Shown: positions 53,751 through 61,800 of the stretch, one piece after another | Layout: the number at the start of each line of letters is the position of its first letter | Position numbering within the stretch: position 1 is the first letter of the stretch | Source of the DNA: Alistipes sp. UBA936 | GTDB lineage: Bacteria; Bacteroidota; Bacteroidia; Bacteroidales; Rikenellaceae | Direction: 5' to 3' | Length of the DNA stretch: 64,000 bases | Assembly (NCBI GenBank): GCA_002293505.1 | Contig: DBDI01000003.1 | Location: 62,001 to 126,000, forward strand | Position numbers and translations under genes: made by a program | Notes under the pieces: model-generated | Database searches by the model: none | Seen by the model: the letters and a program-made list of their open reading frames with translations, nothing else | What the model was told of the DNA's origin: nothing

Positions 53751-54683
53751 ATGGGAGAGTTTGACTTTATAGAGCGCCTGCGCGCAAGCTTCGACGGCAT
53801 TGGCGACCCGCAAATCGTTGGCATAGGCGACGATGCGGCCGTGATCCCGCTTGAAGATGATGTTCTTGTGGTGACGACCGATATGCTGGTCGAGGGGGTG
53901 CACTTTCTGCGCCATGCTACTTCGGCTCGCGAGCTCGGGGCAAAGTCTTTGGCGGTGAATCTCAGCGATGTAGCTGCGATGGGCGCTCGCCCTTTGGCGT
54001 CGTTTTTGTCCGTGGCTCTGCCTGTTGAGTTGCGTGGCGAGTGGGCGGCCGAGTTTGCCGAGGGTTACCGCGAACTCTCTGCTCGCTACGATGTTAAACC
54101 TGCCGGTGGAGACACTACATCCTCACTCGGGCCTGTCGCGATAAACGTCACCGTCGTTGGTCGTGCACCCGCCGCAAATATTAAATACCGCTCTGGCGCT
54201 CGCCCGGGAGATATCGTAGCCGTTGGGGGCCCGCTCGGCGAATCTGCGGCAGGATTGCGCGATATTTTGGCAGGTCACCTCGATACGCCGCTCGCTGCAA
54301 AACATCGCAATCCGCAAGCGCAAGTGGCTGAAGGCGAGTGGCTTGGTGGTCGACTCGAGGTGCACTCGATGATGGATCTTTCGGACGGTCTGGCCGGCGA
54401 CCTGCCTCACATCCTGCGCGCTTCGAAAACCGCCGCCGAGATCGAACTGACCGCGATCCCGACCCCCGTCGATATCGAGCTTGCCGTGGCCGGAGGCGAG
54501 GATTACAAACTGTTGCTCACCTGCGACCCGACTGCATGGCCCGTGCTGGCAGCCGACTTCGAGGCCCGCTTCGGTTCCCCACTTTACCCCATTGGCCGCA
54601 TCATCCCCGGTTCGCCCGAGATCACATGGCTCGAAAACGGCACTCCGGTGCAAAAAAAGTGGCACGGATTTGCGCATTTTTAG
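53751..54683 (+). CDS. thiL: Thiamine-monophosphate kinase
   Basis: A 310-residue ATP-dependent kinase that makes thiamine diphosphate, the cofactor needed by KorAB in this window. Magnesium and phosphate loops are GDDAAVIPLED, VTTDMLVEGVHF and PAGGDTTSS; MMDLSDGLAGDL and AGGEDYKLLLT complete the AIR-synthase-like fold. The ATG at 53751 sits directly after the promoter. Confidence 0.95.
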   Translation: MGEFDFIERLRASFDGIGDPQIVGIGDDAAVIPLEDDVLVVTTDMLVEGVHFLRHATSARELGAKSLAVNLSDVAAMGARPLASFLSVALPVELRGEWAAEFAEGYRELSARYDVKPAGGDTTSSLGPVAINVTVVGRAPAANIKYRSGARPGDIVAVGGPLGESAAGLRDILAGHLDTPLAAKHRNPQAQVAEGEWLGGRLEVHSMMDLSDGLAGDLPHILRASKTAAEIELTAIPTPVDIELAVAGGEDYKLLLTCDPTAWPVLAADFEARFGSPLYPIGRIIPGSPEITWLENGTPVQKKWHGFAHF

Positions 54684-54695
54684 CGTCGAGTGCAC

Positions 54696-54703
54696 TATCT
54701 TTG
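54696..54703 (+). promoter_or_regulatory. ruvX-def -7 element (TATCTTTG)
   Basis: A full TAnnTTTG match 11 bases before the ruvX ATG. A TTTG lies at 54669-54672, 23 bases upstream, slightly beyond the usual spacing. Confidence 0.65.
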
Positions 54704-54714
54704 TCTCCCGAGAA

Positions 54715-55140
54715 ATGGGCCGAATACTCGCCATAGACTACGGAACCCGACGCACCGGAATCGCCGTGACCGACCCGCTGAGGATCATCGCCAGTCCGCT
54801 GGAAACGGTTCCGACGCACGAGTTAACCGGCTGGTTGAAAGTCTATTTTGCCGCCGAGCCGACCGACATAATAGTCGTCGGCAAGCCCACTCGGATGGAC
54901 GGCACTCCGTCGGAAACGATGGCCCCAATCGAGGCGTTGGTGAAAAAATTGCGCACCGACCACCCCGACAAAACAATAGTGTTGCACGACGAGCGTTTTA
55001 CTTCGAAGCTGGCGCAGCGGGCGATCATCGACGGAGGCGTCCCCAAGATGGCACGGCGCGATAAGGCGCTGGTCGACAAGGTCAGCGCAGCGATAATTTT
55101 ACAAGGTTATTTAGATAGTACACAGTACAATAGCAGATGA
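54715..55140 (+). CDS. ruvX: Holliday-junction resolvase-like RNase RuvX/YqgF
   Basis: A 141-residue RNase-H-fold protein that processes the 5' end of pre-16S rRNA and/or resolves Holliday junctions. It opens with LAIDYGTRRTGIAVTD (catalytic Asp), followed by VVGKPTRMDG, HDERFTSKLAQ and RRDKALVDKVSAAIILQGYL with the last acidic residue. The start at 54715 fits the promoter. The stop overlaps def as ATGA. Confidence 0.95.
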   Translation: MGRILAIDYGTRRTGIAVTDPLRIIASPLETVPTHELTGWLKVYFAAEPTDIIVVGKPTRMDGTPSETMAPIEALVKKLRTDHPDKTIVLHDERFTSKLAQRAIIDGGVPKMARRDKALVDKVSAAIILQGYLDSTQYNSR

Positions 55141-55688
55141 CGTTACCGATCGTTGTGTATGGTTCGCCCATACTTAGGAATCGTAGTGAGGCGCTTCCCG
55201 CAGGGGAAGTCGACACGGAGGTCGTGAAACTGGCGGGCGATATGTTCGACACGATGTACGCCGCTGAGGGCGTGGGACTTGCCGCTCCCCAGATCGGACG
55301 CAACATCCGCCTTTTCGTCATCGACATCAGCCCCTGGGCCGACGATGAGCCCGAGTTGAAAGATTTCAAACGCACGTTCATCAACCCCGAAATCTATTGG
55401 AGCTCCGAGGAGACCGATTACTACAACGAGGGGTGCCTGAGCCTGCCCGGCATCAACGAGGACGTCCTGCGACCCGTGACGATAAAAATGCGCTACCTTG
55501 ACGAACGTTATACCCCTCACGACGAGGAGTTTACCGGTCGTGCTGCCCGCGTCATTCAGCACGAGTACGACCACCTCGAAGGCGCCGTTTTCACCGATCG
55601 ACTCACCCCTCTGCGGCGCTCTCTGTTGAAACGAAAACTCGAAGGATTCGCCAAAGGAAAGTACTTTGCGGCATACCGGACGAAATAG
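55137..55688 (+). CDS. def: Peptide deformylase
   Basis: A 183-residue metalloenzyme that removes the formyl group from nascent protein N-termini. The three motifs are complete: GVGLAAPQIG, EGCLSLPGI (metal Cys) and QHEYDHLEG (two metal His and catalytic Glu). It is translationally coupled to ruvX. Confidence 0.97.
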   Translation: MTLPIVVYGSPILRNRSEALPAGEVDTEVVKLAGDMFDTMYAAEGVGLAAPQIGRNIRLFVIDISPWADDEPELKDFKRTFINPEIYWSSEETDYYNEGCLSLPGINEDVLRPVTIKMRYLDERYTPHDEEFTGRAARVIQHEYDHLEGAVFTDRLTPLRRSLLKRKLEGFAKGKYFAAYRTK

Positions 55689-55715
55689 AACTACAAAAAG
55701 TAGTCGAAAAACAAT

Positions 55716-55756
55716 AAAAAAAATCGTCAACACGTTATGTGTGTGGCGATTTTTTT
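55716..55756 (+). terminator. Terminator after ruvX-def
   Basis: An A-run and ATCGTC arm (55716-55733) pairs with a GGCGAT arm ending in seven T (to 55756), with one G-U pair and one bulged A. It begins 27 bases after the def stop and ends two bases before the adhesin gene's -7 box. Confidence 0.75.
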
Positions 55757-55757
55757 G

Positions 55758-55765
55758 TAATTTTG
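55758..55765 (+). promoter_or_regulatory. Adhesin gene -7 element (TAATTTTG)
   Basis: A full TAnnTTTG match 97 bases before the ATG, giving the longest leader in the window. The leader contains a hairpin at 55781-55796 (AGTCTC-GGCG-GAGACT, extended by a G-C pair and a wobble pair). Confidence 0.66.
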
Positions 55766-55862
55766 CACGGTGAAATATGTAGTCTCGGCGGAGACTGCTC
55801 ACGACCCGACGCACACTGCTCGATAAGGCGGTGATAGTGAACGAAATATAGAAAAAAGACAT

Positions 55863-58800
55863 ATGAAAAAACTTCAGAAATTTCTGCTCCTTGCAGCACT
55901 CGTAACCTTGGGTTCGTGCGTAATGGAAAGCGAGGTCGAGCCCGGTCCGGGCCCCGAGCCCGGTGAAAAACTCGTAAATGCCAAGATGACACTCCTCGTT
56001 CCCGGGGACTTCAGCGACCTGCGTACGCGCACGCTTACGGAGGCGCAGGAGAGCGCCGTCGAGGATGCTTACGTGTTGATTTTCGACAAGCCCGGTTCCA
56101 CCGGCGTTCTTCAGCAAATCGTTAAGGCCGAAGGTATTACCAGTACCGCTAACCGCTCTGACGGCGTTAGTGGCGAGGCTACCTTCACGGCTTCGCTGCC
56201 ACGGGGGACTTATAACTTCGTGGTTGTTGCCAACGTCAAGGCGCTTATGGAGAGGGACTTCGGCGCGAGTCTGGATACTCGCATAGGCGAAACGTACAAC
56301 GAGCTGTGGAATGTCGGTAAAAGACTTGTCAACAATCTCACTGGCAAGATGTTTGCCTCCGGCGGTGCGATCCCGATGTGGGGTGAGAAGGAGATTACGG
56401 TCGGAACCGTTGTCAACATTGAGCCTATCTCGCTGTACCGCTCCGTTGCCCGCGTCGATGTCGGCGTAGGTGTGTGGAACGGTACCGGCAAGACCTGGAG
56501 TGGTAACGACGCTTCCGGTAAACGTATCCCGTTCAAGATCACTGAGATTTACGTTGTCCGTCCGCACGATAGGAGTATGGTAGTGCCCAGCAAGAGCTCA
56601 TTTGAGAATGGTAGACCGACTATAGCCAACAGTGCAAGGTTTTCGGTAGAGCAGTCTAAGGAGTTGTTCAAATATTCCGACTCGCCGGAGATCACTTCCA
56701 CGACTGCCTCATCCTATTCGACCCGAGCCATATATGTTCCTGAAGGCAATACGGCTTACGACCATACGAACAGTATGGCCCTTGTCATTGGTGGGGATTA
56801 CAATAATTCCGGCACGACGTCTTACTACCGCGTCGACTTTGCCATCGACGACGAGCGAATCGACGTCGTTCGTAACAATCTCTATCGCTTCGACATTTCG
56901 GGGGTTTCCGGCCGCGGATTCAACTCGGTCGAAAGCGCTTACGAAGCCACCTCTTCCAATATGGAGGCCACGCTCCTGGAGTGGGACGAATCGCCTATCG
57001 AGCATATTGTTCGCAAGGGCGACAAGTACCTCGGCCTGAGCCACGTGAAGGTTGAGTTCTCGCCTGCCGGAGGAGAGGAACTCACGATGCGCGTCATCAC
57101 CAACCTGAACAAATTCGAGCTTGTGTGGGATGGTGCTGATCGTTATCTTAGTACAAATAACGCCACGGGTTTTCATCCCAGCAAGCAACCCGGCGGCGAT
57201 GTGTCGTACGTCTTCAGAAAGTCAGCCACTCCCGGCGAGTGGCTTATCGAGATGACGACAGCAACAAACAACTTCGGCCCGGGCCGCTCCGAAACGCTCC
57301 ACGAGTGGACGGTCGACGGTAACGACGGCGACCTGACGATGTACTTCGACGTTATCCAGCGTTGGACTTCCGACGACCCGCGCGACAACGCGATTTCGGT
57401 TGAGTCCAGCTCCGGTGGTTCTGCTATTGCGGATCACGATACCGCTCCTCAGGGTACCTCCATCAAGGTTCAGGCGAGCGCTGCTGTTGGTAATATGTTC
57501 GTTGGTTGGGAGCTTGTCGGCACTGTTCCTACCGGGTTTTCTCTCTCGAACGCCCAGAAGGAGTCCAACCCCCTGAACTTCGTTATGCCTGCCGGTAATG
57601 TTTCTCTGCGGGCGAAGTTCGTCGACCCCGTACCTATTATTAATAACCCTACGTCTCCGTTCCTCGTCTACTTCGAGGGTGCGGGGGCTGACACCCGGCT
57701 CCAGCTTGGCGCTTGGGATAATAATAAGGTAAAGCAATCGACCCTCGCGTTCTTTCAGTTCGGGTCGGTTGTCGGGTTCGACCTCGAAAACACATCCGAC
57801 ACTTGGGACAGCACCGACGTGCTGTTCAACCCGACCGACATCGACCCTGCCACGGCTTGGAACACTGCCGACGCGAATGGTTACGACAAGATCCCGAACT
57901 TCAGTAACTGGCTGACAGCCACCGGTACTACTTACAATGCCGCTACCCACCGCGACGGCGGGAACTTCATCTCGACCGCGGCTTACCATAACGCCGAATA
58001 CGTCCAACAAGGCTATGGCGATCCGTGTAAACTGGTCGGTCTCACCGTGGATCAGATCCGCGCCGGAGTTGTCGATAACGGCCAGTGGCGCCTGCCGACG
58101 GCTGAGGAAAACATCTTCTTTGTTGGCGCGGAAAACCACGCCAACTACCTCGACGGTTGGGCTCCCGGCGAAGAGAGCTTCTATCTGACCCAGAGCACTT
58201 CTCCCAACGGCACTACGAGCTTGAACTACTACGACGCAACAACCACAGCCAAAGGTATCCAGGGCGCTTACTTCCCCGGCTCGACGACTTCGTCGCTCAA
58301 CACATCCGGAGTATTCCTTCCTGCCGCTGGTTACCGTACTTCCAGTACTATCAATAACGTAGGCGCAGACGGGTACTTCCGGTCGTCGTCCGTTTATAAT
58401 ACATCTAACGGTTACTACTTGAACTTCCTCGTGAGCAATGTCCGCCCGGCGACCATGAGCAGTAACACCAGCGGCTTCCCCGTCCGTTGCGTCGAGATCG
58501 AGACGTACAATGTAAGAATGACCCCGGCGCAGGGCGGTGGCGGTACGGCTATTGCCGATCATCAGGAGGCCGGTGCCGGTACTACGGTCAAGATTCAGGC
58601 AACTCCCAGCGGCGGAATGATCTTCTCCCACTGGACTGTTGTTGCCTCTGTCCCCGGCTTCGATGAAGCCAACAAGCTTAATGGCGCCACTGACAATCCC
58701 AGGACTTTCATTATGCCGGCCGGTCGTGTCGAGGTGCGCCCGAACTTCATTCCTGCGCAGGTTACGATGACGATGCCGGACGGCTATGTGACCACCTGGG

Positions 58801-61800
58801 CAGGGTCGAACCTCGCCGCAAAGGGTGTCTTCGCAACCAACGCAGGGGACAAAGGCGCCAACTTCCAGTGGGGTAAGGATATCGCATACAGCTACGACGA
58901 TGTTGTCTCGCCGTGGCCCGCCGCCTCGACCGACTCCGAGTGGCTGCCTGAGAACGATCCGTGTCCCGTCGGTTGGCGCGTGCCGACCGGAGCCGAATGG
59001 GAACAGTTTGTTGCCGTTGCCACCGATCCGAAAATCTCCGATAACCGTACATTCACCCTTCCAGGAGATCAGAAGATTATGCTGCCACAGGTGAGCTATC
59101 GTCTACAAAGTGGAAATCTAGTCTCGACAGACGGTTATTCGCGCTATTGGGGTTCTACGGTGAATTCAACTTATGGACACACATTCCAATGGCATATTAC
59201 CAATGCAATTCAGTTAACCCATGATAATAAACAGCGTGCAAATAGTGTTCGTTGCGTGAAGGCGGCGCCTCCTGTCGAGTATGCGGTTGCGGTTTCGGCG
59301 GCCGACGGTGGAAGCGCCATCGCTGACGCTCAGACCGCCCCCGTCGGTGGCTCGGTCAAGATCCAGGCCGCACCGTCCCTCGGGATGTTGTTCGCTGGTT
59401 GGGAGGTTCTCGCCGGTGGCTCCGGTACTCCTATGACCATCGCCGGGCTCGATGCGAGCAAGAACCCCGCAACGTTCACAATGCCCGCGGGCGAGGTCTC
59501 CATCCGTGCACACTTTGTGCCCGCCGAGGTCGAGATCAACGGCACAATCTGGTACGGCGCCAACCTCGCGGCGAAGGGTGTCTTCGCCACCTCCGCCATC
59601 GAGTACGGCGCATACTTCCAGTGGGGTAAGGACGTCGCATACTCGTACGACGAGACTGTTTCGCCGTGGCCCGATGCTTCAACTGCGCCAATTAACTCGC
59701 TTTGGCCGTCTGAGTCCGACCCGTGCCCGGTTGGTTGGCGTGTTCCGACATTGGCCGATTGGGAACAGTTTATTGCTGCCGCCACCGACCCGAAAAATGT
59801 CGGTAATCGTATGTTCACGCTTCCCGGAGATCAAAAGATTCTATTGCCTGTTGCCGGATATCGTGACTCGAACCCGCAATCTCGCGGAACCTATGCATGG
59901 TTCTGGAGTAGTACAGCACAAACTAATCCTACTTCTGCAGCACGTTTTTCTTTTGGCGGTGCTACCATTGATATATCTATATTCGGCGGTGCGAGGCTGA
60001 ATGCTGGGTCTGTCCGTTGCGTCAAGGACGGTAGCGGCGAGAATACCGTCACCGTCGAGTCGTCCGATTCGGCGATGGGTACCGTGATCGCTAAGGCCAA
60101 AACCGCCATCTCGGGTGCTCCCGTGGAGGTTCTCGCAGCCTCCACCGCCGGACACGTGTTCGTCGCGTGGGAGGTTGTGGCTCCCGTTCCCGCGGGCTTC
60201 ACCCTCACTCCCGCGCAGATCGCCTCACCCAAGATGACCTTCACGATGCCGTCGGCAGCCATCACTCTCCGCGCTCGGTTCGCCAGCGACGCTCCCGCCG
60301 CACCTTATATTATATATTGGGACTCGGAGGCGAAGGTTATGCGCGTCGGCGCCCACAGCAAACAGGGCGGCGCGGCTACGCAGCAAAATATGTTGTTCTT
60401 CAAGTTCGGCTCGACCGTCGGGTTCAAGATGGACAGCTCGGCCGACACGTGGGACGCTGGCGACGTACGCTTCAACCCCACTAACATCGACCCGGCAACG
60501 GCTTGGGCAGGTGCCGCGGAGACCGCGGAAGGTAACTTCTACGGTGCAATCCCTAACTGGCACAGTTGGTTGACCGCCAACGGTCCGTTCAACCCTGCGA
60601 TCCACTCCGTGGACGGATACATCTCCTCGCCCGAGTATCACTTCGCCGGTAATGTTCGCGCTGGTTACGGTGACCCGTGTAAACTGGTCGGCCTGACCAT
60701 CGAGCAGATCAAAGCCGGTAACGTGGACAACGGTCAGTGGAAAATGGCGACCGTAGCTGAGACCGTCGCCACGTACACAAGTATCGATGTGGTGACCGCC
60801 GTTCCTTCGGGCACATGGTCGGAGACCACTCCCGGCGGTATCTACAACACCTCTAAAGGTACCGCAAGTTATCTGCCTGCAGCCGGACGCCGGAATGAGA
60901 GTGCTCCCAACTATGTTGGTGTCAATGGCTTCTGGTGGCACAGCAAACCCCACACCGATGATGTCTGGGGCGGACGTTTCAGCTTCAGCAACTCGATCTC
61001 TAATCCGAGTAACACCCACGGTTTGCCTCAGAACGGCTACGCTGTTCGTTGCGTCGGTACTGGTACGAGCGGGCTGACGGTCTCTACGGCCGACGCGGCA
61101 AAGGGGCTGATCAGCTATGGCGGCCTTACTCCCGTTGCTTCGACCACTGGTAGCAGCGTCGCTGTAGGCGTTTCGCAGGTCGTAGAGGCGAAGCCCGTCG
61201 CCGGTTACGCGTTCTCTCGTTGGGTTGTTACTCAAGGCCCGCGCGACTACGAGCTCACCGACCCGTATGCCAACCCGATGACGTTCCTGATGCCCGCAGG
61301 TGCGTTGAGCCTGACGGCCGAGTTCACCAGCATCGACCCCGCGGCTCCGTACCTGTTGTACTGGGATCCCGTGGGTAAGGTTATGCGCCTCGGTTCGCAC
61401 GCCTCGCAGGGTGGCGCCGCGTCGCAGCAGAGTATGATGTTCTTCCAGTTCGGCTCGACCGTCGGGTTTACGACTACCGGTTCGACCGACACTTGGGACG
61501 AGACCGACGTTAAGTTCGACCCGACGGGTTCGCAAAGCACCTACACTTCGATCCCCAACTTCGGCACTTGGTTGACCGCCAACGGCCCGTACAATGCCGC
61601 CACCCACCAGAAGGAGGGCTTCATCTCGCTTGCTCCGTACCACACCGCGGCCAATGTTGCGGCCGGTTATGGTGACCCGTGTCGTCTCGTCGGCCTCACC
61701 GTCGAGCAGGTCAAGAGCGGCACCGTCAACGGTAACTACCGTCTGCCGACCGTTGGCGAGAATATCGCTTTTGTCGGTGCGCAGAACCACGCCAATGTTC

